From contig DATBIS010000011.1 of the NCBI GenBank assembly GCA_036556805.1, positions 1 to 30,035 on the forward strand: a stretch of 30,035 bases of DNA, in the 5' to 3' direction. Within the stretch, counting starts at the first letter, position 1. The number at the start of each line of letters is the position of its first letter. This DNA comes from DATBIS01 sp036556805. Its GTDB lineage: Bacteria; Actinomycetota; UBA4738; HRBIN12. The notes under the pieces are model-generated. The model searched no databases. It saw only the letters and a list, made by a program, of their open reading frames with translations, and was not told where the DNA came from. Positions 23,482 to 30,035 of this stretch are shown here, one piece after another. The translations under genes were made by a program, and so were the position numbers.

Positions 23482-23652
23482 GTGAGCAGGTTCTTCCGGC
23501 TGGTCGGTGAGCATGTGCGCAACTTCTTCACGAACTGGCGGGTCTACGACGCGCCGTTCCTCACGAAGCTCGGGTTGACCTTTCGCAACCGCCTGCGGGC
23601 GACGTTCTCCCTGGAACAGTGCTGCGGCCACGTCGGCGAACCCGGCTGTTGA
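23482..23652 (+). CDS. 56-residue microprotein with a CCG...GEPGC tail
   Basis: A small basic protein. The first half is amphipathic and aromatic (SRFFRLVGEHVRNFFTNWRV), followed by YDAPFLTKLGLTFRNRLRATF, and the last ten residues contain three Cys (EQCCGHVGEPGC). The non-random composition and a Cys-containing end that I recall from short conserved proteins of actinobacteria support a real gene, but no function is known to me. The Cys-Cys...Cys end could bind a metal or lipid. GTG 23482 is chosen to start at SRFF; GTGs at 23470 and 23473 are also open. It lies between the membrane protein (divergent) and the isocitrate dehydrogenase paralogue (convergent). Confidence 0.62.
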   Translation: MSRFFRLVGEHVRNFFTNWRVYDAPFLTKLGLTFRNRLRATFSLEQCCGHVGEPGC

Positions 23653-23663
23653 CGGCTCCCCGA

Positions 23664-23681
23664 GGACCTCGGTCGAGGTCC
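23664..23681. terminator. 7-bp hairpin between convergent microprotein and isocitrate dehydrogenase genes
   Basis: GGACCTC and GAGGTCC (23664-23670, 23675-23681) pair perfectly around a GGTC loop, 12 bases after the microprotein stop and 31 before the end of the convergent gene. There is no T-run. A possible bidirectional terminator. Confidence 0.42.
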
Positions 23682-23712
23682 ACATGACCATCCGCATCAG
23701 CTCTGATGGCTC

Positions 23713-24774
23713 TCAGCGGAGGGAGCGAGCGACGGCCTCCGCGACCTCCATCGTTCCGGCCTCGCCGCCAAGGTCCGCCGTTCGCACGCCGCCCCCCGCG
23801 AGCACGTCGTCGACCGCACGATCGACCCGGTCCGCCGCGACCGCCTCGCCCAGGTGCCGAAGCAGCAGGGCGCCCGAGCGGATCATCGCGATTGGATTCG
23901 CGATGCCGGCTCCCGCGATGTCGGGCGCGCTCCCGTGCACGGGCTCGAACACCGCGTACTCCCAGCCGATGTTCGATCCCGGCATGAGCCCGAGGCCGCC
24001 CACGAGCCCCGCGCACAGGTCGCTGAGGATGTCGCCGTAGAGGTTCGGGAGCAGGAGCACGTCGAAGGACCGCGGGTCGCGCGAGAGTCGCATCGACAGG
24101 TGATCGATCTGCAGCTCGCGGTACTCGATCTCGGGGTGCAGCGCCGCCTGCCGCGCCGCGGTGGATGCGAACAGGCCGTCCGAGAACCGCATGATCGTCG
24201 ACTTGTGGCCGACCGTGACCGAGCGCCTGCCGTGTCGCTGCGCATAGTCGAAAGCAAAGTCGACGATCCTGCGCGTGCCCGCTGCGGAGATCGGCTTCAC
24301 CGTGATGCCGGCGTCCTCCCGCACGTGGAACCCTGCGAGCCGCTCGAGCTCCCCGCGCATCGCGGCAGCCCCGGCCGAACCGCGTTCGAACTCGATGCCG
24401 CGGTAGAGGTCCTCGGTGTTCTCCCGGACGACGACGAGATCGACGTCGGGATGGCGCAGGGGGATGCCGGGGAGCGATCGGGCCGGACGCACGGCCGCGA
24501 ACAGGTCCAGCTCCTGACGGAGCGCGACGTTCACGCTGCGGAACCCGGTGCCCACCGGCGTCGTGATCGGCCCCTTGAGCGCGGTCCGGGTCTCCCGGAT
24601 GGCGTCGAGGGTTCCGGCCGGCAGGAGCTCCCCCTCGCGCTCGAGGGCGACCGCGCCGGCCGTGCGTTCGACCCACTCGATCCCGACGCCCGCAGCGTCC
24701 AGCACGAGCCGTGCGGCCTCGGTGACCTCCGGGCCGATGCCGTCGCCGGGGATGATCGTGACTCGGTGAGGCAC
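23713..24774 (-). CDS. NAD-type isocitrate/homoisocitrate dehydrogenase-family protein (paralogue 2)
   Basis: A 353-residue beta-decarboxylating dehydrogenase with the same substrate positions as the gene at 19949: Ser80 in FRSVNVALRQELDL, Arg86, Arg96 in AAVRP, Arg117 and Tyr124 in RENTEDLYRG, and NLYGDILSD for the metal. The cofactor loop EPVHGSAPDIAGAGIANP is of the NAD type, like mitochondrial IDH3 and homoisocitrate or isopropylmalate enzymes. Isocitrate is most likely from the SVN pattern; other 3-hydroxy-2-carboxy acids are possible. The start is the GTG at 24774, seven bases after a TAGGGT box; GTG 24783 overlaps that box region and is less likely. It is divergent from the cupredoxin gene. 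Confidence 0.87.
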   Translation of the reverse strand: MPHRVTIIPGDGIGPEVTEAARLVLDAAGVGIEWVERTAGAVALEREGELLPAGTLDAIRETRTALKGPITTPVGTGFRSVNVALRQELDLFAAVRPARSLPGIPLRHPDVDLVVVRENTEDLYRGIEFERGSAGAAAMRGELERLAGFHVREDAGITVKPISAAGTRRIVDFAFDYAQRHGRRSVTVGHKSTIMRFSDGLFASTAARQAALHPEIEYRELQIDHLSMRLSRDPRSFDVLLLPNLYGDILSDLCAGLVGGLGLMPGSNIGWEYAVFEPVHGSAPDIAGAGIANPIAMIRSGALLLRHLGEAVAADRVDRAVDDVLAGGGVRTADLGGEAGTMEVAEAVARSLR

Positions 24775-24781
24775 GGGCGGC

Positions 24782-24787
24782 ACCCTA
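24782..24787 (-). promoter_or_regulatory. -10 box (TAGGGT) of isocitrate dehydrogenase paralogue 2, leaderless geometry
   Basis: On the minus strand TAGGGT (24787-24782) is followed by seven bases and the GTG at 24774; the transcript would begin at the start codon. This argues against the GTG at 24783. Confidence 0.55.
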
Positions 24788-24810
24788 TCCGACGCTCCGT
24801 CGGCCCGGTG

Positions 24811-24816
24811 TAGGCT
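24811..24816 (+). promoter_or_regulatory. -10 box (TAGGCT) of the cupredoxin gene
   Basis: TAGGCT predicts transcription from about 24823, giving a leader of about 26 bases that ends in GGAAGGAG (24835-24842), a strong ribosome site six bases before the ACG codon at 24849. Confidence 0.5.
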
Positions 24817-24848
24817 GCTCGAGGAGCGCCCGTCGGAAGGAGCCCCCC

Positions 24849-25421
24849 ACGCGCCGCGGATGCATCGGACTCGTCGCCGCCTTGAGCCTGCTGGTGCCCG
24901 CGACCCCCGCCCACGCCGCCTCCGTCTCGATCGTCGACTTCGCGTTCAGCCCCGCAACGGCGAAGGCCGTGCAGGGTGACACCGTGACGTGGACGAACGA
25001 GGGCATCGCCACGCACACCGCGACCCAGGACGGCCCGCTCGCCCTGTGGGACAGCCACGCGATCGTGCCGGGCGACACCTTCGACGTGCGGCTGCCCGCG
25101 GCCGGGAGCTACCCCTATCACTGCACCGTGCACGGCATGCCGGCGACCGTTCGCATCCCGCTGATCGTCGACCAGACGACCGGCACGACCGCGACGGTCT
25201 TCACGTTCACGCTGGCGTCGGAGAACCAGTACGGGTTCCGTTACGACGTGCAGAAGAAGGTGAACGGGGACTGGAAGGACTGGAAGGTGGGCGTCACAGG
25301 CCCCAAGGTGCAGTTCCAGGCCGCGAAGGCAGGCACCATGTGGTTCCGGTCGCGGCTTCGCCGGCTGTCGGACGACGCCGCCACGGACTGGTCGCCCAAG
25401 ACGAAGATCGTGGTGAGCTGA
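24849..25421 (+). CDS. exported cupredoxin (blue-copper) protein, apparent ACG start
   Basis: A type 1 copper protein, probably an extracytoplasmic electron carrier. From codon 24849 the frame reads (M)RRGCIGLVAALSLL followed by ending TPAHAA, a complete signal peptide. The mature part (SIVDFAFSPATAKAVQGDTVTWTN...) has the copper ligands His in THTAT and Cys, His, Met in YHCTVHGMP. A C-terminal extension of about 80 residues looks like a fibronectin-III-like strand set (ending DWSPKTKIVVS). No ATG, GTG or TTG exists in frame between the promoter and the signal peptide; TTG 24882 would remove half of it. GGAAGGAG stands six bases before the ACG. Either ACG initiates or the base is a sequence error or mutation. 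It ends 3 bases before the convergent sdhB. Confidence 0.85.
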   Translation, partial: TRRGCIGLVAALSLLVPATPAHAASVSIVDFAFSPATAKAVQGDTVTWTNEGIATHTATQDGPLALWDSHAIVPGDTFDVRLPAAGSYPYHCTVHGMPATVRIPLIVDQTTGTTATVFTFTLASENQYGFRYDVQKKVNGDWKDWKVGVTGPKVQFQAAKAGTMWFRSRLRRLSDDAATDWSPKTKIVVS

Positions 25422-25424
25422 GGC

Positions 25425-26195
25425 TCAGAACCGGTCGAACAGGATCGCGCGCTTCACTTCCTGGATCGCCTTCGTCACCTGGATGCCGCGCGGACAGGCC
25501 TCCGTGCAGTTGAACGTCGTCCTGCACCGGAAGACGCCGGTCTTCTCCGAAAGGATCTTCAGCCGATCGCGCGATCCGTGGTCGCGCGAGTCGAAGATGA
25601 ACCGGTGCGCGTTCACGATCGCGGCGGGCCCCACGTACTCGCCGTCGCCCCAGAAGATCGGGCAGCTCGTCGTGCATGCCGCGCACAGGATGCATTTCGT
25701 CGTGTCGTCGAAGCGGTGACGGTCCTCGGGCGACTGGAGCCGCTCGCGGTCCGGTTCGCCCTCGTCGTTGATGAGGAACGGCAGCATGCTGCGGTAGCCC
25801 TCGAAGAACGGCTCCATGTCGACGATGAGGTCCTTCAACACCGGGAGGCCGCGGATCGGCTCGACGGTGCACGCGGGCGCCACGTCCTGCACGAGCACCT
25901 TGCACGCAAGCGCGTTCCGGCCGTTGATGAGCATCGCGTCGGAGCCGCAGATCCCGTGCGCGCAGCTCCGGCGCAGCGCGAGAGTGCCGTCCTGGTGCCA
26001 CTTCACCTCGTGCAGCGCGTCGAGCAGCCGGTCGGTGGGGTGCATGGTGACGGTGAACTCGTCCCACCAGGGGTCGTCGGAGACCTCGGGGTTGTAGCGA
26101 CGGATCTTCAGGGTGAGCGACATCAGCGCGGTCGCGCCCACCGACGCCGCGTCGGAGCCCTGCAGGACCGTGCCCGCCGAAGGCTGTGCTGTCAT
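25425..26195 (-). CDS. sdhB: succinate dehydrogenase iron-sulfur subunit
   Basis: Electron-transfer subunit of complex II, 256 residues. The 2Fe-2S site reads RRSCAHGICGSDAM ... LAC, with Asp in the third ligand place as in E. coli SdhB. The 4Fe-4S and 3Fe-4S ligands lie in CILCAACTTSCP and in RCRTTFNCTEACPRGI. A 25-30 residue N-terminal extension (TAQPSAGTVLQG...) precedes the conserved LTLKIRRYNP; a later Met (in ATALMSLTLK) could be the true start. ATG 26195 overlaps the sdhA stop by one base (TGATG), which favours the longer form. It is the last gene of sdhCDAB. Confidence 0.96.
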   Translation of the reverse strand: MTAQPSAGTVLQGSDAASVGATALMSLTLKIRRYNPEVSDDPWWDEFTVTMHPTDRLLDALHEVKWHQDGTLALRRSCAHGICGSDAMLINGRNALACKVLVQDVAPACTVEPIRGLPVLKDLIVDMEPFFEGYRSMLPFLINDEGEPDRERLQSPEDRHRFDDTTKCILCAACTTSCPIFWGDGEYVGPAAIVNAHRFIFDSRDHGSRDRLKILSEKTGVFRCRTTFNCTEACPRGIQVTKAIQEVKRAILFDRF

Positions 26196-27934
26196 CAGTA
26201 CTTCCGCTCCATCGGGATGTAGGGGCCCATCTTCACCGGTTTGTAGTCCAGACGGATCGAGCCGTCCTCGTTCCGCGTGGCGAGCGAGTGCTTCAGCCAG
26301 TTGGCGTCGTCGCGCAGGGGGTGGTCCTCGCGGTAGTGCGCGCCGCGGCTCTCGTCGCGTGCGAGCGCGGACGCCACGAGCGTGTCGGCGCAATCCAGGA
26401 GGAACCCGAGCTCGACCGTCTCCATGAGGTCGGTGTTGTACACGCTGCCCTTGTCCTGCACGCCCACGTGATCGAAGCGATCGCGAAGGTTCGCGAGCTC
26501 CTGCGCCATCTCCTTCAGCCCCGTCTCGGTGCGCACGACGAACGCCTTGTCGAACATCTGGTCCTGCAGCTCGCGGCGGATGTCGGCGGGGCTCTCGGCG
26601 CGCTCGCGCGTGAGGAGTCCGTCCAGCATCCCGAGCGTGGCCTGCGTCGCGTCCTCGGGGAGCGCCGGCAGGTCGGTCACCGCGGCGTGCTCGGCCATGT
26701 GGGCGCCGCCCCGCCGCCCGAACACCATGATGTCGAGGAGCGAGTTCGTCCCCAAGCGGTTCGCGCCGTGCACGCTCACGCACGCACACTCGCCGGCCGC
26801 GTAGAGGCCGGGCACCGGCGTCTCCTCGGGCCCCACGACCACGCTGCCCTCGACGTCGGTGGGGATGCCGCCCATCGCGTAGTGCGCGGTGGGCTGGATC
26901 GGCACCGGCTCCCTGGTGGGCTCCACGCGCAGGTACACGCGCGCGAAGTCCGTGATGTCGGGAAGCTTCTCGTCGATGACCTTCGGATCGAGGTGGCTCA
27001 CGTCGAGGTACACGTAGTCGCGGTCCGGCCCGGCCCCGCGCCCCTCGCGGATCTCCTGGTAGATCGACCGGCTCACGACGTCGCGCGGCGCGAGGTCCTT
27101 GATCGTGGGCGCGTAGCGCTCCATGAAGCGCTCGCCGTCCTTGTTGAGCACGATGCCGCCCTCGCCGCGCGCGGCCTCGCTCAGCAGGATTCCCAGCTTG
27201 TACAGGCCGGTCGGGTGGAACTGGAAGAACTCCATGTCCTCGAGCGGGATCCCGCGCCGGTACACGACCGCGGGTCCGTCGCCGGTGAGGGCGTGCGCGT
27301 TCGAGGTCACGCGGAACATGCGCCCGTAGCCGCCGGTCGCGAACAGCACCGACTTCGCGCGGAAGACGTGCAGCTCGCCGGTCGCGAGCTCGTATGCGAC
27401 CACGCCCGCCGCCCGGCCCCGATCGTCGCGCAGCAGATCCAGGCAGTAGAACTCGTTGAAGAAGCGAATGCCTCGCTTCACGCACTGCTGGTAGAGCGTC
27501 TGCAGGATCATGTGGCCGGTGCGATCCGCCGCGTAACACGCCCGCCGCACGGCCGCCTCGCCGTGGTTGCGCGTGTGGCCGCCGAACCGCCGCTGGTCGA
27601 TCCTGCCGTCGGGCGTGCGGTTGAACGGCAGCCCCCAGTGCTCCAGCTCGTAGACCGCGTCGATCGCTTCCTCGGTCATCAGCTGGGCGGCCGGCTGGTC
27701 GACGAGGTAGTCGCCGCCTTTGACCGTGTCGAACGCGTGCCACTCGGGGGAGTCCTCCTCGACGTTCGCGAGCGCCGCGCACATGCCGCCCTGCGCCGCG
27801 CCCGTGTGGGAACGAGTCGGGTAGAGCTTCGAGATGACCGCCGTGCGCACGCGACCGGACGCCTCGATCGCGGCTCGGAGCCCGGCCCCGCCGGCGCCCA
27901 CGATCACCGCGTCGTACGTGTGCGTGACCGTCAT
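26195..27934 (-). CDS. sdhA: succinate dehydrogenase flavoprotein subunit
   Basis: Oxidises succinate to fumarate. The 579 residues show the FAD-binding VIVGAGGAGLRAA at the N-terminus, the covalent-FAD His in TRSHTGAAQGGM, the active-site region HPTGLYKLGILLSEAARGEGG, the catalytic Arg in RDVVSRSIYQEIREG, TAHYAMGGIPTD and NRLGTNSLLDIMVFG. The length is normal and the end PYIPMERKY is typical of actinobacterial SdhA. ATG 27934 overlaps the sdhD stop (ATGA). Confidence 0.97.
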   Translation of the reverse strand: MTVTHTYDAVIVGAGGAGLRAAIEASGRVRTAVISKLYPTRSHTGAAQGGMCAALANVEEDSPEWHAFDTVKGGDYLVDQPAAQLMTEEAIDAVYELEHWGLPFNRTPDGRIDQRRFGGHTRNHGEAAVRRACYAADRTGHMILQTLYQQCVKRGIRFFNEFYCLDLLRDDRGRAAGVVAYELATGELHVFRAKSVLFATGGYGRMFRVTSNAHALTGDGPAVVYRRGIPLEDMEFFQFHPTGLYKLGILLSEAARGEGGIVLNKDGERFMERYAPTIKDLAPRDVVSRSIYQEIREGRGAGPDRDYVYLDVSHLDPKVIDEKLPDITDFARVYLRVEPTREPVPIQPTAHYAMGGIPTDVEGSVVVGPEETPVPGLYAAGECACVSVHGANRLGTNSLLDIMVFGRRGGAHMAEHAAVTDLPALPEDATQATLGMLDGLLTRERAESPADIRRELQDQMFDKAFVVRTETGLKEMAQELANLRDRFDHVGVQDKGSVYNTDLMETVELGFLLDCADTLVASALARDESRGAHYREDHPLRDDANWLKHSLATRNEDGSIRLDYKPVKMGPYIPMERKY

Positions 27935-28377
27935 GTCGTCCCCGGCCACTTCGACGGGTCGAACGTGAACACGATCACCGTCCCGAGGACGAACAGGACG
28001 AAGCCGGTGACGTAGAAGAACATGTTCGCGGCGAAGCGCGCGCCCGCCGGGCGCACGTAGTCGAGGACGATCACGCGGAGCCCGTTGATGCCGTGAATCA
28101 ACGCCAGCACGAGCATCGCCCAATCCCAGGTTCGCCAGAACGGACTCGCCCAGCGCGTCGCCACGAAGCCGAAGTTCACCCGGCCCACGCCTTCGTCCAC
28201 GACGTGCATGACGAGCACGTGGCCCACCGCGAGCACGAGCAGGACGAGTCCGGAGATCCGCATGAACAGCCACATCCAGAGCTCGAAGCCGCCGACCGGC
28301 CGGTCACGCCCAGCGCCGACCGGGCGTCCGCCCGAGAAATCCGGTGTGCTCGCTCGTCGTTCGGTCGTCGTCGCCAT
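27931..28377 (-). CDS. sdhD: succinate dehydrogenase membrane anchor subunit
   Basis: A 148-residue anchor with three membrane spans (about 35-57, 78-100, 112-135) preceded by a polar N-terminal tail of about 30 residues. Candidate heme or quinone residues are the His in VGHVLVMHVVDEG, and LIHGINGLRVIVLDY matches the third conserved block of SdhD. ATG 28377 overlaps the sdhC stop by one base; its own stop overlaps sdhA. Confidence 0.92.
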   Translation of the reverse strand: MATTTERRASTPDFSGGRPVGAGRDRPVGGFELWMWLFMRISGLVLLVLAVGHVLVMHVVDEGVGRVNFGFVATRWASPFWRTWDWAMLVLALIHGINGLRVIVLDYVRPAGARFAANMFFYVTGFVLFVLGTVIVFTFDPSKWPGTT

Positions 28378-28784
28378 CAGTCGGTGAGGAGGTCGAAGAT
28401 CTGCTTGCCCATGATCCAGGTGATCGGGATCATGCTCGCCACGAAGAGCCCCGCCGTGGCGAGGCCGAGCAGCCGGATTCGCGTCACCAGCGACGGGAAG
28501 AAGTCGATCAGCATGATCTTCGTCCCGTTCAGTGCGTGGTAGACGACCGCGGCGACCAGTCCGAGCTCGAGCAGTCGTACCAGCGGATTCTCGTAGACGG
28601 CGACCACGCGGTTGTAGGCCTCGGGGCCCCAGCCCACGACCGCCGTGTCCACGATGTGGGCGAAGAGGAACAGGATGATCGCGACGCCGGTGATCCGGTG
28701 GAGCAACCAGGAGTATTGGCCCTCGTGGCCCCGGTAGGGGGGCCCGTACGTGCTCCTGCTCTTCCTGGTCGCGCGGGTCGCCAC
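28377..28784 (-). CDS. sdhC: succinate dehydrogenase cytochrome b subunit
   Basis: A 135-residue cytochrome b556-type anchor with three spans. SWLLHRITGVAIILFLFAHIVDT holds the conserved Ser/His/Arg quinone-site pattern (HRITG) and the probable axial heme His, followed by YHALNGTKIMLID. The N-terminal YGPPYRGHEGQ is typical of the actinobacterial type. The start is the GTG at 28784 with GGAGG eight bases upstream. First gene of sdhCDAB. Confidence 0.92.
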   Translation of the reverse strand: MATRATRKSRSTYGPPYRGHEGQYSWLLHRITGVAIILFLFAHIVDTAVVGWGPEAYNRVVAVYENPLVRLLELGLVAAVVYHALNGTKIMLIDFFPSLVTRIRLLGLATAGLFVASMIPITWIMGKQIFDLLTD

Positions 28785-28797
28785 GGTGATCCCCTCC

Positions 28798-28803
28798 AGC
28801 CTA
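28798..28803 (-). promoter_or_regulatory. -10 box (TAGGCT) of the sdhCDAB operon
   Basis: On the minus strand TAGGCT (28803-28798) stands 13 bases before the GTG at 28784, so the leader would be about six bases and would cut through the GGAGG ribosome site. Either the transcript is near-leaderless or another start is used. Confidence 0.42.
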
Positions 28804-28856
28804 GCGCGGCCCCGCGGTGCCCCTTGGGCCGGAGCGTCCAGCGGGCCGCGCGGAGT

Positions 28857-29828
28857 CTACTCCAGCCCGTCCCGCGGGGCTCCCGTTTCGCCCTTGTTCG
28901 GCGGAGCGGCCGATCCATCGCCTTGGAGTATCGAAAGCAACGACAGGGTCGAGCCGGCTGACGTGATCGTTGCCTGCGTTCGTTGGATGTCTCTTGGGCC
29001 CGGCGCCACGATCGCGAGGAGGCCCAACGTGAGTCCCCCTCCGAGCGCGTAAAGCCACCATTGAGCGGGCTCCGAGAGGAACGAGCAGATCATGCCTGTG
29101 AAGCCAGGAATCTCGGCGAACCCGATACCCCGAAACATGCGTTGCCTGTAGGAGTACGCGAGGGCAGCGCTCGAGGAGAGGTCGAGCCGACGGAGCCGAG
29201 TCTGCAAGGTTAGTAGCCCACTCGTGAGACCAACTGCAATGACGAGCACCGGGAGGCTTCCACCTGAATTGACATAGAACGGCATCATGTACGACCACAC
29301 GACGGCGAACAGGACGACGCTCATGCCGAGGCCAACGAAGACTCGGCGCGTAATCTGAAGTGGATCCGCCGTGGGCTCTCGCCTGAAGTAACCGTAGCCC
29401 AGCACGCGCGACAGCATTCCGCGGAGCGCCGGATCCCAGCCCGGATCGGGCCGATCGTCGAGGTGCTGCTCGGCAAGACGGGCTCGACTCGGGATTTCCT
29501 CCCACAACCCTTCGCGCTGCGCGGATCGTTGCAGGTGCCTCGCAACGCCGCGCAAGACGAAAGTCACGAGGGCTGCGGCTATCACGACGACGAGCCCCAC
29601 TACTTCGATCCAGCTGTGCTCGTCGCTTTCCCAGTCCGAGAACGCAATCGTGAAGCCAAGGGCAAGGTGCATCGACGCACCTGCCGATTCACTCCAGCCC
29701 TTGACTCGCCGCCACTGGGGGGTACCTCCGCGAGGAGGACGTCTCCTGGCCGCGGTTAGTAAGAGGCTTCCTAGCGCAAGGAAGACAGAGCCGAACACGA
29801 GCCTCAGGACTTCGCTACTGGGATTCAC
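28857..29828 (-). CDS. unclassified multispanning membrane protein
   Basis: A 323-residue protein with an N-terminal block of two or three hydrophobic segments (about 8-25, 52-65, 75-93), a soluble central part (about 95-155, including HLQRSAQREGLWEEIP and LGYGYFRREP), then four segments (about 163-180, 190-208, 240-255, 262-280) and a polar tail. I recognise no family. Base composition is visibly less GC-rich than in neighbouring genes, with more A/T at third positions, suggesting recent acquisition or relaxed selection. GTG 29828 overlaps the stop of the upstream O-methyltransferase (GTGA), so the two are probably co-transcribed. Confidence 0.72.
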   Translation of the reverse strand: MNPSSEVLRLVFGSVFLALGSLLLTAARRRPPRGGTPQWRRVKGWSESAGASMHLALGFTIAFSDWESDEHSWIEVVGLVVVIAAALVTFVLRGVARHLQRSAQREGLWEEIPSRARLAEQHLDDRPDPGWDPALRGMLSRVLGYGYFRREPTADPLQITRRVFVGLGMSVVLFAVVWSYMMPFYVNSGGSLPVLVIAVGLTSGLLTLQTRLRRLDLSSSAALAYSYRQRMFRGIGFAEIPGFTGMICSFLSEPAQWWLYALGGGLTLGLLAIVAPGPRDIQRTQATITSAGSTLSLLSILQGDGSAAPPNKGETGAPRDGLE

Positions 29829-30035
29829 GACAAGCGGAGGGCGACCATCACTCCGTCTCGGGTGGGGACGATCGTCGAGAGGTAGCGCTCGTCCGCGGCG
29901 ATCAACGCGTTGTGCTCGATGATGGCTGCCGTCGTCTCGCGCTCGCGGTCGCTCACCAACGCCACCTCGCCGGTCACCCGGCCGTACCAGAGCACGTTGT
30001 CGCAGATGTACAGCCCACCGACGCGAACTCGCTCG
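29825..30035 (-). CDS. class I O-methyltransferase, C-terminal part only
   Basis: The last 69 residues of a SAM-dependent O-methyltransferase of the catechol/caffeoyl-CoA type (Methyltransf_3). The end shows GGLYICDNVLWYGRV, matching the family's (V/I)xDNVLWxGxV block with the metal-binding Asp-Asn, then a helix (TTAAIIEHNALIAADER) and the terminal STIVPTRDGVMVALRLS strand. The gene starts beyond the right edge. The substrate cannot be inferred; such enzymes methylate catechols or similar small molecules. Confidence 0.85.
   Translation of the reverse strand, partial: ERVRVGGLYICDNVLWYGRVTGEVALVSDRERETTAAIIEHNALIAADERYLSTIVPTRDGVMVALRLS

Noticed and set aside
24860..24862. ATG 24860 as the start of the cupredoxin gene
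   Set aside because: It is in another frame from the copper-binding protein, so cannot be its start without a frameshift.
25425..26195. Missing cysteine in the SdhB 2Fe-2S motif (CGSD) as a defect
   Set aside because: E. coli SdhB has Asp at the same ligand position, so the cluster site is normal.

Overview
The window is high-GC, tightly packed bacterial chromosome. Its gene content points to an actinomycetote, probably an uncultured deep-branching or environmental lineage. Evidence for this is a guaB3-type IMP dehydrogenase paralogue next to guaA, a class E-like sortase, a PcrA with the C-terminal RNA-polymerase-binding-type tail, many GTG starts, start codons placed 6-9 bases after TAnnnT boxes, and the order sucC-sucD-(polytopic membrane protein)-purN-purH known from mycobacteria and streptomycetes. 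No rRNA, tRNA, CRISPR array, insertion sequence, integrase or phage gene was seen. The content is mostly housekeeping. I assign no species.

Layout. 1-3234 (minus): a HiPIP-like small iron-sulfur protein, a membrane-anchored class III nucleotide cyclase and an exported sulfatase cut by the window edge. 3340-6114 (plus): guaB3 and guaA behind a leader with a strong hairpin and a possible leaderless upstream ORF. 6118-9696: sortase (minus), pcrA (plus), and a coupled minus pair of a 54-residue membrane protein and an FMN split-barrel protein. 9758-13467 (plus): a stand-alone B12-binding mutase subunit, sucC, sucD and a PerM/DUF6350-like membrane protein, all coupled. 13404-14710 (minus): two zinc-ribbon/B-box proteins, one with a tandem 51-residue repeat. 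14770-18721 (plus): purN-purH and folD-metF-like. 18723-24774: citrate synthase (minus), isocitrate dehydrogenase (plus), a membrane-anchored exported protein (minus), malate dehydrogenase (plus), a four-helix membrane protein (minus), a Cys-tailed microprotein (plus) and a second isocitrate-dehydrogenase paralogue (minus). 24849-25421 (plus): exported cupredoxin that appears to start at ACG. 25425-28784 (minus): sdhCDAB. 28857-30035 (minus): an unclassified membrane protein coupled to an O-methyltransferase cut by the right edge.

How the genes fit together. Citrate synthase, two isocitrate dehydrogenases, succinyl-CoA ligase, succinate dehydrogenase and malate dehydrogenase lie within about 19 kb, so much of the TCA cycle is clustered; aconitase, the 2-oxoglutarate enzyme and fumarase are not here. 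The B12 subunit directly ahead of sucCD suggests that methylmalonyl-CoA-derived succinyl-CoA feeds the cycle. purN and purH consume 10-formyl-tetrahydrofolate, folD makes it and the metF-like gene draws on the same pool; guaB3-guaA act at the GMP branch. Intergenic gaps are all under 200 bases, and most junctions are 1-4 base overlaps or very short spacers. The most notable observations are the leaderless-type promoter geometry at many genes, the ACG start of the cupredoxin, the leader of guaB3, the repeat protein at 13404-14090, the CCG/GEPGC microprotein, and the paired isocitrate-dehydrogenase paralogues.
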